From: an uncultured Pseudomonadota bacterium
GTDB taxonomy: Bacteria > Pseudomonadota > Gammaproteobacteria > Methylococcales > Methylomonadaceae
Direction of reading: 5' to 3'
Assembly (NCBI GenBank): GCA_903928965.1
Contig: CAIYSZ010000092.1
Span: 1-64,000, forward strand
DNA: 64,000 nt
Shown here piece after piece: positions 1-9,500 of the stretch. Position numbers and translations under genes: made by a program. Every line of letters begins with the position of its first letter. Position 1 is the first letter of the stretch. Under the pieces are notes generated by a model. It saw only the letters and a list, made by a program, of their open reading frames with translations, was not told where the DNA came from and ran no database searches.

Positions 1-1
1 C

Positions 2-19
2 ATGGGCGGCATGATGTAA
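2..19 (+). CDS. groL: C-terminal end of a gene, probably groEL (partial)
   Basis: Only the last five codons and the stop are in the window. They read Met-Gly-Gly-Met-Met-stop. This Gly/Met-rich tail is the hallmark of GroEL chaperonin C-termini, which end in repeated GGM units and a final GGMM. A strong rho-independent terminator follows 50 bases downstream, as expected after the last gene of a groES-groEL operon. The rest of the gene lies to the left, so the identification rests on the tail alone. Confidence 0.55.
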   Translation: MGGMM

Positions 20-68
20 GCCGCTGCCGGCCGGCCGATTGACTGGCCGCCGGCTTAAGCCAACCCCA

Positions 69-103
69 AAGCCCCTGAAGCCAAGCTTCAGGGGCTTTTT
101 TTT
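69..103 (+). terminator. Rho-independent terminator
   Basis: A perfect 10-bp stem (71-80 with 86-95), extended by two A-T pairs, closes a 5-base loop and runs into eight T residues (96-103). It would end transcription of the gene whose stop codon is at 17-19. A second GC-rich imperfect inverted repeat (17-23 with 51-57) lies between that stop codon and this hairpin. Confidence 0.9.
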
Positions 104-119
104 ACGCTCCAAAAACCAT

Positions 120-236
120 CCCCGCAATCCCCGCAATCCCCGCAATCCCCGCAATCCTCCCAATCCACCCAATCCTCCCAATCCTCCCAATCCTCCCAAT
201 CACCCCAATCACCCCAATCACCCCAATCACCGCGAT
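120..236 (+). repeat. 9-bp tandem repeat, 13 units in blocks
   Basis: Thirteen consecutive 9-base units run from 120 to 236. Four are ccccgcaat (120-155), one is cctcccaat, one is ccacccaat, three are cctcccaat (174-200), three are caccccaat (201-227), and the last is caccgcgat. Variants sit next to identical copies, as expected from stepwise duplication. Because the unit is a multiple of three, the stretch reads as an open Asn-Pro-rich frame, but it lies directly after a terminator with no ribosome site, so I treat it as non-coding. Confidence 0.9.
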
Positions 237-239
237 TAA

Positions 240-714
240 ATACTTAAGCCGTTAGCAATAAGCATCTATGTGTTAAGCTTCTACGTATATAGTCCTCTGT
301 AACATACGGCCTGGTTAACACTGTGTAGCTGCTTATGAAATTTTGGAGCAGAATGGGCGTATATTCACAATTATTTATTATTATAAAGATGGCGCTCGCA
401 ACCCAATGCCCGCTGATACATAACCGACGCTCTAGTCAATCGTACGCCGTGAACGGAAATGTAAAACACCAACCGGTAAGTTTCAGGTATGATTGAGTCG
501 CAGCGGAAAACCTAGGCAATAAGTGCTTCGCAGCAAGTTCGTTTGTAATCTAAACATTGTGAATCAATGACTTGTGTTACCCATGTAATGCAAACGGACT
601 TTCGGCTGCTCACTTATAAAAAGTTCAAGCTGAAACCATGGAGGCGTCTTTAGCCTGTTTAAGAGCATCCAACTCTCATAATCATTTAATTTTTTATCGG
701 CAAGGAATAAGCAT
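240..714. other. Gene-free stretch upstream of the AIDA-repeat gene
   Basis: About 475 bases with no convincing reading frame, and visibly more AT-rich than the flanking genes. It should hold the promoter of the gene starting at 715. A ribosome site (aagga) lies just upstream of that start. I recognise no tRNA, riboswitch or known small RNA here. Confidence 0.5.
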
Positions 715-2328
715 ATGACAACTTATAATATCCCGTCCGGCGTGGTCAGCTCCGGTCTAACCATAAAGTCAAACGACCAATTAAACATATCGTTCGGCGG
801 CGTCGCCGCCAATACCGACATACTCTCCGGCGGCGTTGTTGATGTCCTTTCCGGTGGCTTCGCTTCGTCCACCATCCTCAACAGCGGCGGTACGCTCAAT
901 ATCGTGAGCGGCGGCTTCGCCGAAAAAAGCATTGTTTCCAGCGGGGCCAAGCTCACGCTGACCAATGGGGCCTACACTTACAATACCAGCGTCCTGGCTT
1001 CCGGCGCCGAGATCATTTCCTCCGGCGGCATCGGCCACGACGATACCGCCTTAATTTCCGGAGGCGTGCAAGTTGTTTCCGGCGGCTTGGAAATCGCCAA
1101 TCAGGCCTTGGGCGCCAACAATATCAGCGTGAGCAATGGCGGCGTCGAATTGGTCTCCGGCGGAACAGCAACCAACACCTTTATCGGTAGCGGCGGCCTG
1201 GAAACCGTTTCTCTTTATGGGGTGGACAGCAAAGGCACAGTGCAATCCGGCGGCGAATTGATTATTTCCTCCGGCGGCGTCGGTAACAATGATTACGCAT
1301 TGGCAAGCGGCGGCGCGCAGGTAAACTCGGGCGGGATCGAATACGTAAGCGCTAGCGCAGGCTTAAACCTCACGCTTAACAATGGCGGCCTGGAATTCGT
1401 CCAAAGCGGCGGCGTCGCGAATGACACCACCATTAACTCCGGCGGCGCGGCGATCGTCAACAGCGGCGGCGCTTTAAATAGTGCGGTGGTTTCCAACGGC
1501 GGCTTGGACATAATCCATAGCGGCGGCAGCGCTAATAACACCATCCTTTATAACAACGGCTCGGAAATCCTGTCCGGCGGCAACGCCTATTCCGACAATA
1601 TTCAATCAGGCGGCTATGTAGGCGTGCGCGCCGGCGGAACCGCCACTTCCGCCGGCATCGGCAGCGGCGGCACGGAAATCGTTTCATCCGGCGGCGCATC
1701 GAATTACGCCAATGTATCTAACGGCGGTCTGGAGGTCATTAGTAGCGGCGGCGGCGCTAATCACACCAATGTTTACAATAACGGCGTGGAAATACTGTCC
1801 GGCGGCGCCTCCTATTACGACAATATTCAAGGCGGCTATTTAGGCGTGCGCGCCGGCGGCGTCGCCACCTCCGCCAGCGTAGGCAGCGGCGGTGTGGAAA
1901 TCATTTCATCCGGCGGCGTCACGCATAATGACAATGTCCATTCAGGCGGCTTTGTAGGCGTGGGCGCCGGCGGCATAGAGTATTCCGCCACTATCGGCAA
2001 CGGCGGCCTGGAAATCGTGTCCTCCGGTGGAGAAGCGTCTTACACCAATGTTCTTCCCGGCGGCGACGAAATTATTTCCAGCGGCGGAACCGCCTTGGTC
2101 AGCAACGGCGCAATCGGCATCAACGTCGCTCCCGGCGCGGTCTTGGATTTGCCCGGCCTCGCCGCCAATTCGGTAAGTCTGAACAGCGCCGACCAATTAT
2201 TGATCAAAAACAACGGCGTGCTGGAGGCGACCCTAGGCTTGAACGGAAATTACAGCCACGACTTGTTCAGCGTACAATCCGACAATCATGGCGGCTCCGA
2301 GATCATCGTGGTCGGATTGCCTCACTAG
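715..2328 (+). CDS. AIDA-type repeat surface protein, no signal peptide or barrel
   Basis: The 537-residue protein consists almost entirely of short repeats of about 18-20 residues carrying SGG or NGG turns, with patterns such as EIISSGG, EIVSSGG and LEVISSGG. This is the AIDA-type repeat of autotransporter adhesins, which folds as a right-handed beta-helix. Known AIDA-type proteins are secreted adhesins. This one has no N-terminal signal peptide and no C-terminal autotransporter barrel; it ends in a non-repeat segment of about 60 residues with alternating hydrophobic residues. Export by a type I system, or as a partner of a separate transporter, is an inference, and no transporter is nearby. 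The start has an aagga ribosome site. Residues about 262-410 form a 75-residue higher-order duplication. Confidence 0.7.
   Translation: MTTYNIPSGVVSSGLTIKSNDQLNISFGGVAANTDILSGGVVDVLSGGFASSTILNSGGTLNIVSGGFAEKSIVSSGAKLTLTNGAYTYNTSVLASGAEIISSGGIGHDDTALISGGVQVVSGGLEIANQALGANNISVSNGGVELVSGGTATNTFIGSGGLETVSLYGVDSKGTVQSGGELIISSGGVGNNDYALASGGAQVNSGGIEYVSASAGLNLTLNNGGLEFVQSGGVANDTTINSGGAAIVNSGGALNSAVVSNGGLDIIHSGGSANNTILYNNGSEILSGGNAYSDNIQSGGYVGVRAGGTATSAGIGSGGTEIVSSGGASNYANVSNGGLEVISSGGGANHTNVYNNGVEILSGGASYYDNIQGGYLGVRAGGVATSASVGSGGVEIISSGGVTHNDNVHSGGFVGVGAGGIEYSATIGNGGLEIVSSGGEASYTNVLPGGDEIISSGGTALVSNGAIGINVAPGAVLDLPGLAANSVSLNSADQLLIKNNGVLEATLGLNGNYSHDLFSVQSDNHGGSEIIVVGLPH
1498..1944 (+). repeat. 225-bp internal duplication in the AIDA-repeat gene
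   Basis: Two adjacent units (1498-1722 and 1723-1944) encode near-identical 75- and 74-residue blocks. Both contain the order GGL-(D/E), NNG-x-EILSGG, NIQ, a GVRAGG segment and a final SSGG turn. The second unit lacks one serine codon at the NIQSGG position. The degree of identity points to a recent in-frame duplication on top of the shorter AIDA repeat. Confidence 0.75.
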
Positions 2329-2647
2329 TGTAATGTATTAGATTGCGCTATTTAATCCGCTTTTGCCAGATCATGCCGGCGGTCGGACGCAATATTCCGC
2401 CTGCCGGCCATTCCCGCCAAGTCATAGGGAAGTTATTAGCTTATGCAAGCAATTTGGTTTAGAATGCATCAGCCTTAACGTCAAAAGAAATTAGAATAGC
2501 TATTAGATTTCCCATAGGCCGGTTCAACCATTAATAATCATCTAAAAACCCTCCGTTACCGATACCAATACTACTTTATAAATTGAACCCGCATTCATTC
2601 ACTCTAAAGTAAATCTTCTCATTCCTTACGACGCAGTTTTTCCTCCC
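2329..2647. other. Gene-free stretch, 319 bases
   Basis: It lies between the AIDA-repeat gene and the receiver/HPt gene. No coding frame, clear terminator hairpin or RNA gene is visible. The second half is AT-rich and may carry the promoter of the gene at 2648. Confidence 0.4.
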
Positions 2648-3409
2648 ATGCATCTTGAAACAAATCGCGATTGCGTACTGGTAGTTGACGAAAACGAACT
2701 AAACGGCTGGCTGTTGGCGGAGCAGATCCGGCAGTGGCTGGAATATACCGAGACCGTCTCCAGCGCCGAGGATGCCCTGAACCTGATAAACCGTACCGAA
2801 ACGCGTTACGCCTTAATTTTCATCAATGCCAAACTCCAGCCTCATCAAGGCGCGAATTTGGCGCACCGGATTCGCGACCTGCGGCGGCCTAGCCAAGCCA
2901 GCCCTCTAATCTTGACCGGAGCGCACCGCGACCAACATCCGAGCGAGCACTATTTGAGACTAGGTTTTAATGATTTTTTATGCCAACCGGTTTTACTGGA
3001 TGACGTACAACAATTACTGCAACGATGGCTGCTCGACCCGGCGCAAACCGGGGCTAGTTTCTACGCGACGCAAATACAAAATAAAACCACCCACTTTTCG
3101 GCGGCCCTGCGCGCCAATCTGATTCAAGCCTTGTTCGATGAAACTCCGCGCAATCTAGCCGACATTGAAGCCGCCGTGGCGCAAAACAACTGGCAAAACG
3201 CATGGGAAACGACCCACAAACTGCATGGTTCCTTGATTTATTACGGTTTAAACTTATTTATGCCGGCGCTGCAACGCTTGTCGCACGCATTACGGGGCCA
3301 GGATTTGCTTTCCACGCGAATACACATCCATCTATTACACAAAACCGTATCCAGGCTACTGGTCGACAAAGAAGAAATTCTGTTGTTGCTGCAAGAATCC
3401 AATGCCTGA
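2648..3409 (+). CDS. Degenerate receiver domain fused to an HPt domain
   Basis: The 253-residue protein has an N-terminal CheY-like receiver fold (about residues 8-130) and a C-terminal HPt helical domain (about 155-250). The receiver keeps an acidic pair (D14, E15) and a threonine (T90). The phospho-accepting Asp is replaced by Asn (N60, in LIFINAKL), and the conserved Lys of the Lys-Pro motif is Gln (Q113). The HPt motif H-x-L-K-G reads H190-K-L-H-G, so the phospho-accepting His is present. The protein probably binds or relays through the HPt His but cannot itself be phosphorylated on the receiver in the usual way. No histidine kinase is adjacent. The ribosome site is weak. Confidence 0.7.
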   Translation: MHLETNRDCVLVVDENELNGWLLAEQIRQWLEYTETVSSAEDALNLINRTETRYALIFINAKLQPHQGANLAHRIRDLRRPSQASPLILTGAHRDQHPSEHYLRLGFNDFLCQPVLLDDVQQLLQRWLLDPAQTGASFYATQIQNKTTHFSAALRANLIQALFDETPRNLADIEAAVAQNNWQNAWETTHKLHGSLIYYGLNLFMPALQRLSHALRGQDLLSTRIHIHLLHKTVSRLLVDKEEILLLLQESNA

Positions 3410-3428
3410 CAATCCATCCTAATAACTC

Positions 3429-3785
3429 ATGTATAAATTGATTTTTTACGTTCCGCCCACGCACCTAGCCACGGTCAAGCAAACCTTGTTCGCCGCCGGC
3501 GCCGGACGCTCCGGGCTTTACGACCACTGTTGCTGGCAAACATTAGGTACAGGCCAATTCCGTCCGTTGCCGGGCAGCCGGCCATTTATCGGCGAAATCG
3601 GCCGCTTACGGCAAGTGGAGGAATATAAAGTGGAAATGCTGTGCGAACAACAATATCTGCCGGCCGCTTTGGCGGCGTTATTGCACAGCCACCCCTATGA
3701 AGAACCGGCCTACGAAATCTTGCCGTTGTGCGATCCTAACCTATTCAGATTAGATAAAGTTGAAGCCGAATCCAAGCTCGGCTAA
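3429..3785 (+). CDS. NIF3-like (YqfO-type) domain protein
   Basis: The 118-residue protein resembles the alpha/beta domain inserted in the middle of long NIF3/YqfO proteins, here as a free-standing protein. Supporting features are the KLIFYVPPTH start, the GAGRSGLYDHC segment and the conserved HSHPYEEPAYEI segment near the end. Family members form trimers like CutA; the cellular role is unknown. It starts 19 bases after the receiver/HPt gene and probably shares its transcript. Its stop overlaps the convergent kinase gene by four bases. Confidence 0.75.
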   Translation: MYKLIFYVPPTHLATVKQTLFAAGAGRSGLYDHCCWQTLGTGQFRPLPGSRPFIGEIGRLRQVEEYKVEMLCEQQYLPAALAALLHSHPYEEPAYEILPLCDPNLFRLDKVEAESKLG

Positions 3786-4681
3786 ACCGCCGGCCAAGCC
3801 GCCAACAACGCCTCGACCTCGGCCGTGAAAGGCAATCCCGGACGCGCGCCCAGGCGGGTGCAGCACAATGCGCCCGCCGCGCTAGCGAAACGCAATAAAG
3901 CCAGCCACGGCAAACCCGCGGCCAAACCCGCGGCGAACGCGCCGTGAAACGCGTCCCCGGCCCCGGTGCTGTCCACGGCGGCGATGCCCGGCGGGGCGGG
4001 AAGACGGCCTTGCTCCGCGCCGCGCCGCCAAATCAGCCCCCGCTCGCCCAAAGTCACTAACGCCGCCGGATGATTTTCCGCCAAGCGCGCCAAAGCCGCT
4101 TCAGGGCCGCCGGCGAATTGGGCGGCGAATTTTTCCGAACAGACCGGGTAATCGACCAGCGGCAGCAATTGCTCCGTGCCAGGGTGCCAGGAGCCGCCGT
4201 CCAATACGCTGGGCGTCCGGCCGACATCCAATTCCAATAAGCGCCGGGACAAATAAGGTTCATGCCCGTCAAATAAAAAAACCTTGGCCCGCGCGGCGCT
4301 CAAATCCAGCGCTTCGGCAAACAAGGCTTTGGTTTCGCCTTTATAATTGATGAGGCTGCGCGCGCCGTCCGGCTTGACGATAATCGCCGAAAGCGGCGTC
4401 GGCATGCTCCCGCGAACGACCAGCTCAACATTGACGCCTGCTTTTATCAATTCTTGAAGGTGCGCGTCACCGTATAAATCCGCGCCCAAATAACCGCAAA
4501 ATCCGCTAAGGCATCCTAGCCGAGCCGCCTGCACCGCCGCGTTGGCGGCGGGGCCGCCGCCACAGGCCAGCAAACTGTCGGCCACGGTTTTTTCGTCCGC
4601 CTTAGGATGCGCCGCCACCTCAAACACCAAGTCATAGCTGGCGTGGCCGACGCACAGCACGTCCAACGCCGTCGCCGCCAT
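3782..4681 (-). CDS. PfkB-family carbohydrate kinase
   Basis: This 299-residue protein has the ribokinase/PfkB fold. The N-terminal signature with a GGGPAANAA segment (about residues 40-50) binds the sugar. The C-terminal signature DSTGAGDAFHGAF (about 236-248) carries the catalytic Asp and the anion hole. The protein phosphorylates a sugar or related alcohol with ATP in the cytoplasm. The substrate cannot be read from the sequence; ribose, fructose, keto-deoxy-gluconate and sulfofructose kinases all share this build. It lies 34 bases downstream of cysJ on the same strand and may be the last gene of a gltB-cysJ-kinase transcript. Confidence 0.8.
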   Translation of the reverse strand: MAATALDVLCVGHASYDLVFEVAAHPKADEKTVADSLLACGGGPAANAAVQAARLGCLSGFCGYLGADLYGDAHLQELIKAGVNVELVVRGSMPTPLSAIIVKPDGARSLINYKGETKALFAEALDLSAARAKVFLFDGHEPYLSRRLLELDVGRTPSVLDGGSWHPGTEQLLPLVDYPVCSEKFAAQFAGGPEAALARLAENHPAALVTLGERGLIWRRGAEQGRLPAPPGIAAVDSTGAGDAFHGAFAAGLAAGLPWLALLRFASAAGALCCTRLGARPGLPFTAEVEALLAAWPAV

Positions 4682-4715
4682 GTTCCGCGCCTAATTGACG
4701 CCGCGCAGGTAACGA

Positions 4716-6458
4716 TTAATAAACGTCACGCACATAACGCTTGTCTTTTTTCAGTTGGTTGACGTAGTCCACCGCTTCCAACACGCTTTTGCCGCCGTGT
4801 TGGCGAATAATGTCGTGCAAGGCTTGATCGACGTCCTTGGCCATATGATAAGCATCGCCGCAGACAAAGAAATAACCGCCTTCCAGCAGCCAGGCGTATA
4901 TTTCCGCGCCGTGCTGCAACATGCGGTCTTGCACATAGACTTTTTCGGCTTGATCGCGCGAAAACGCCAGATCCAAGCGCGTCAGCAAGCCGCTGGCTTG
5001 CATGGCCTCGATTTCCTCGCGGTAAATGTAATCGGTGGCGGCGTTACGGTCGCCGAAGAACAGCCAGTTTTTGCCGCCGGAACCGCGCGCCTGCCGCTCT
5101 TGCAAAAATGCGCGGAACGGCGCGATGCCAGTGCCGGGGCCGACCATAATCATAGGCGCGTTATCGTCGGCCGGAACCCGGAAACTGTTGTTGACGGTAA
5201 AAAACACGCGCACCGGCGTTTCAGCGTCCGCCAAATCCGCCAGATAAGTGGAACACACGCCTTTATGCTGGCGGCCGTGCGCTTGGTAACGCACGCTGGC
5301 CACGGTTAAATGCACCGTGTCCGGATACACGCTGCCGCTGGAGGAAATAGAGTAGGCCCGATGTTGCAGCGGCTTGAGCAGAGCTAAAAATTCCGCGGCC
5401 GAGAATTCAACCCGCGGAAATTGCAACAGTAAATCCAAAATATCCCGCCCCCATAGATAGGCGGACAATTTTTCCTTGTCTCCGGCGGCGATCAATAAAT
5501 TTAATTCCTGGTCGCCGGAGCGGGCGGCGATTTCCTCGACCAACTCCTTGCTCGGCAATTTAATTTCGTAATGCGTGCGCAAGGCCTCGCGCAACAAGAT
5601 CGGTTCGCCGTTGACCGGCACATCTTCCGCGCCGCTGCAATTGATGGCCTGCAAAATGTCGGTCACCAATTCCGGACAATTGACCGGAACCACGCACAAA
5701 GCGTCACCGGCTTGATAATTCAAGCCTGAGCCGGCGATGGAAATTTCGTAATGCCGGGTTTCCTTGGAAGAATTTTCGGCGGTCAATAAACGGTTGACCA
5801 GCAATTTCGCCGGGAAAGGATGTTTACGGTTGTAGGCCGGCTTGGCGGCCGCGGCTTCGTCCACGTCGACCACCGCCACCGTTTCCGCGCCTTCCGCCAA
5901 TAACGGAATCACTTCGGACAACCAATTTTCCGCCGCCGCCTCAAAATCCACGTCGCAATCAAGGCGCTCAAATAAGCGCGTCGCGCCTAAGGCCTCCAGA
6001 CGATTATCCCAATCCTTGCCGGCTTGGCAAAATAAATCGTAACTGGTGTCGCCGAGCGCCAACACGGCATAGGCGACGCCTTCCAAACTCGGCGCGTCGT
6101 CGACGCTGGCCGCGCGCCACAAGACCTCGGCGTTATCCGGCATCTCGCCCTCACCGTAAGTGCTGGTAATGATGAGTAAGTATTTCATGCCAGGCAATTG
6201 GCCGGCGTCCACTTTATCCATGCTCAGCACCTGCGGAGCCAAACCGTGGCTTTTCGCCTTGGCGGCGGCTTCATGCGCCAAAGACTCGGCATTGCCGGTT
6301 TGCGAACCAAACAAAATATGCACCACCCTAGCGTTGCCGGCGCCCATGGATGCGGCGCTATGCAACATATGGCTATGCATGCCGGTAAAAAACCCCGACA
6401 ACCAAGCGCGTTGCGAATCACTAAAAGGTGCGATTTCAGGAATAAAAGGTGTTTTCAT
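4716..6458 (-). CDS. cysJ: Sulfite reductase NADPH flavoprotein, alpha subunit
   Basis: The protein transfers electrons from NADPH through FAD and FMN to the sulfite reductase hemoprotein in assimilatory sulfate reduction. The flavodoxin domain comes first (about residues 50-195, FMN loop FGSQTGNAES and STYGEGEMPD). The FAD-binding domain follows (RAYSISSS motif), then the NADPH domain (VGPGTGIAPFRAFLQER, FFGDRN) and the usual C-terminal aromatic residue (VRDVY). I chose the ATG at 6458 rather than the more upstream frame opening because a gggag ribosome site precedes it and the protein then starts MKTPFIPE, giving 580 residues, close to E. coli CysJ (599). The hemoprotein-like gene is about 33 kb away (39644-41296). 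Confidence 0.92.
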   Translation of the reverse strand: MKTPFIPEIAPFSDSQRAWLSGFFTGMHSHMLHSAASMGAGNARVVHILFGSQTGNAESLAHEAAAKAKSHGLAPQVLSMDKVDAGQLPGMKYLLIITSTYGEGEMPDNAEVLWRAASVDDAPSLEGVAYAVLALGDTSYDLFCQAGKDWDNRLEALGATRLFERLDCDVDFEAAAENWLSEVIPLLAEGAETVAVVDVDEAAAAKPAYNRKHPFPAKLLVNRLLTAENSSKETRHYEISIAGSGLNYQAGDALCVVPVNCPELVTDILQAINCSGAEDVPVNGEPILLREALRTHYEIKLPSKELVEEIAARSGDQELNLLIAAGDKEKLSAYLWGRDILDLLLQFPRVEFSAAEFLALLKPLQHRAYSISSSGSVYPDTVHLTVASVRYQAHGRQHKGVCSTYLADLADAETPVRVFFTVNNSFRVPADDNAPMIMVGPGTGIAPFRAFLQERQARGSGGKNWLFFGDRNAATDYIYREEIEAMQASGLLTRLDLAFSRDQAEKVYVQDRMLQHGAEIYAWLLEGGYFFVCGDAYHMAKDVDQALHDIIRQHGGKSVLEAVDYVNQLKKDKRYVRDVY

Positions 6459-6563
6459 TTGGCTCCCATTGTTGGGCAGCCCCCAGCCACCCAGTGACAA
6501 ATTCTGTTTTTTTGTTCAAACCCGCCGCACGCCGGAGCGGAGCGTCTCCGCTCCGGCCGTCGA

Positions 6564-9500
6564 CTATGCCGGTTCGGCCGCCAGCATCTCTTGTACTATG
6601 GCCAGACTTTCCAGGCTCGCCAAATTTTTCTCCACCGATGGCAGTCCTTGCAAAGCGCTCCGGTTGAAACGATCCTGCTCGATGATCCAGGCCGTGGAAC
6701 CGATTGAGTTAATGCTTTGCACGTCGCGCAAGCGCAAAGTCGATTTATAATCATCCAGCCGCTTGGCCGCCATCAACGCCGCCAATTGGGCGTCGTCATA
6801 CTGGCTGTAGGCTTCGCGAATATTTTTGATCAACTCGTCTTGCAGCTTACGCGGCCGCTCCAAAATCAAATGTTGCGCCTGCCGCTCCAGCGCATAGGCG
6901 TCGCAAGCTTTGCCGGCTTTTTGCAATTGCTCCTTGGCCAAGCGCCATGCAGCGTTGATAACCGCAAAACTGTTGATCAAGTTTTGCGTCAACCCGCCAT
7001 CGCCGCCAGCCGGAATAGCGCCGCCGAACAAAGGTTGCTTGCTTTGCAGCGCCGTCTTGATCTGGCCTATTTGCTTTTGCGCGTAAGACACCGCCAATTC
7101 CTCGATCATGGCTTTGCGGTCCAGCGATTTAGCCAAATATTCGGCGGTTTGCGTTTTATACAGCCACAACGGCATGGCGAATTTAAAATAGTGACGCTGC
7201 CGCTCCCAATCCGCCAGTAGGGCTTGCGCTTTCGCCGAACCGGTATGGCTGACATGCTGTTCAAGCATGTAGAGCACAAATTGCTCATGCGCCCTGGCCT
7301 GTTCGCTGTCCTCGGTCAAGCCATGCAAGGCCACGGAACTGGCGTCGTATAATTTTTCCAAACGGTTGTCGGGGTCATATTGATAAGCGTTGCCGCCGGA
7401 CATGCCGGTGCAAAAACCCTTGCCGAAACCGCCCAAATTCAATACCGCGCCATTAATCATATATTCGCAGCCGAAATCGCCGACGCCCTCAACCACCGCC
7501 ATCGCCCCGGAATTGCGCACCGCGAAGCGGTCGCCGGCTTCGCCATTGACGAATAATTTACCGCCGGAAGCGCCGAACAAGGCAAAGTTGCCGATCAACA
7601 CATTCTCGCCCGATTTATCGGAACCGCCGCCCGGCGACTTCACCACGATAACGCCGCCGCATGCGGTCTTGCCTACGCCGTCGTTACAGGTGCCGGTATG
7701 CTCCAGACGCATGCCGTCGTTGTTAAACGCGGCGTAACTTTGCCCCGCCGAACCGGTGGTGCGCACGATAATCGCATCATCCGGCAGATAACGGCGGCCG
7801 TGTTGATTAGTAAACACGATTTTCGAGGCGGCCAGTTGCTCGGCATTGATTTCGTAATTCAAGAATCGTTCCAGATCGACGGCGGTTTGGCCGCCCACGG
7901 TTTTATTCCGGTTATTCAGTTTAAATTCCGGACCGTCGATTACCACTTGCGCCTGACCTTGTTCAAACAAAGCGGTTTTCACGCGCGGCCACAGCAAGTC
8001 GTCGATGGTGAAATCCTTTTCCAAATAAATCGGCTTCTCGATTTTCACTTCCTTGACTTCCGCCAACAATTTTTGCAAATGAATCTGGCCCAACATGCTT
8101 GGATGCTTGATTAAATGCAATAAATGGGTTTGGCCGCGGATTTCGCGTAAGCTGGCGTAACCTAAATCGGCCAAAATTTCGCGTACTTCATGCGCCAGAT
8201 TCATGAAATATTGCGCCAAAATACGCGGGTCGCCCTTGAACTCCTCGTGCGCGGTGGTCAAACCGGCCGGGCAACGAATATTGCAGTTTTTAGCCATCAC
8301 GCAACGCAGCATCATCAGCGAGGTCGTGCCGAATTCAAAAGAATCGCCGCCCAAAATTGCCGATTTGACCACGTCCGCGCCATTTTGATGCGCTGCGCTG
8401 CACCGTAATACGACTTTCTCGCGCAAGCCGTTGCTGGCCAAGGCTTGATGCACCTCGGCGATTCCGATTTCCGGGGAACGGCCGGTGTTTTTCAAACTGG
8501 TCACCGCCGCCGCGCCGGTGCCGCCGGTATTGCCGGCGACGTTGATCACATCGGCGCCTGCTTTCGCCACGCCGACCGCGATGGTGCCTATGCCTTCGGA
8601 AGACACCAATTTCACCACCACTTTCACCCGCGCCGCCTTGGCGTCGTGTATCAATTGGCCCAAATCCTCAATGGAATACGTGTCGTGATGCGGCGGCGGG
8701 CTAACCAGCTCTACCTTGGGCGTGCCGCCGCGCAAGGCGGCGATTTCCACAGACACCTTAGGGGCCGGCAACTGGCCGCCCTCGCCCGGTTTCGCGCCTT
8801 GGCCGATTTTGATTTCGATTTCCTCCAGATTGGGATCGGCCAAATAGCCGGCCCAAACCCCAAAACGGCCGGAGGCGAATTGTTTGATTTTGCTGGAACG
8901 TAGCGTGCCGAAGCGGCTGGAATGTTCGCCGCCTTCACCGGAATTACTCATGCCCCCGACGATATTAATCCCCTGCGCCACCGCTTCGTGCGCCTCGGCC
9001 AATAACGCGCCGTGACTCATGGCGCCGGAAGCGAAAGTCGGCGTGATTTGATGCGCCGGCTGCACTTCCGCCAGCGGCAACGGTCCGCGCGCCGTACGCA
9101 AATTGCTTAAATAAAACGCCAACGCATCGGCGTCCGGCCCCAAGACCATAGACAAGGCGTCGCCTTCCACCTTGCCGGTAAAGGCATCCGCGCCGAAACG
9201 CGCTTGCAAGGCGGCGGCCAATTCGCTCAAGCGCGTATTGGTATTGTCATTAGTCAAACGCAAACTGAATTCAGTGTCGCCGTCGGCGCTGACCGACAAA
9301 CCGCGCACCACGAAATTGTTGTTGCCGAACAAATCCTGTTCGTTCAAGCGGGCGGCAAACTCTTCCGCCGTCCACGCGCCGCTAACGTCGGCCGGAAAGC
9401 TCATCACGTCGCGCAATGCGGCAGGGCGTTTCGCCCGCTCCAGCGTCAGGTTTTGGGTAAAGCCGCGGTAAGCCGGGGTGACGCCGAAATGGTCGATTTG

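Noticed and set aside
120-236. CRISPR array
   Set aside because: The units are 9 bp with no spacers and there are no cas genes in the window.
39-239. Open frame encoding an Asn-Pro-rich repeat peptide
   Set aside because: The frame is open only because the 9-bp tandem repeat is divisible by three. It starts inside a GC-rich inverted repeat, runs through the terminator hairpin and has no ribosome site.
6160-6750. Long plus-strand open frames opposite cysJ and gltB (and similar ones opposite recB, purD and typA)
   Set aside because: They are antisense frames kept open by codon bias in GC-rich genes. None has a plausible ribosome site, domain or composition.
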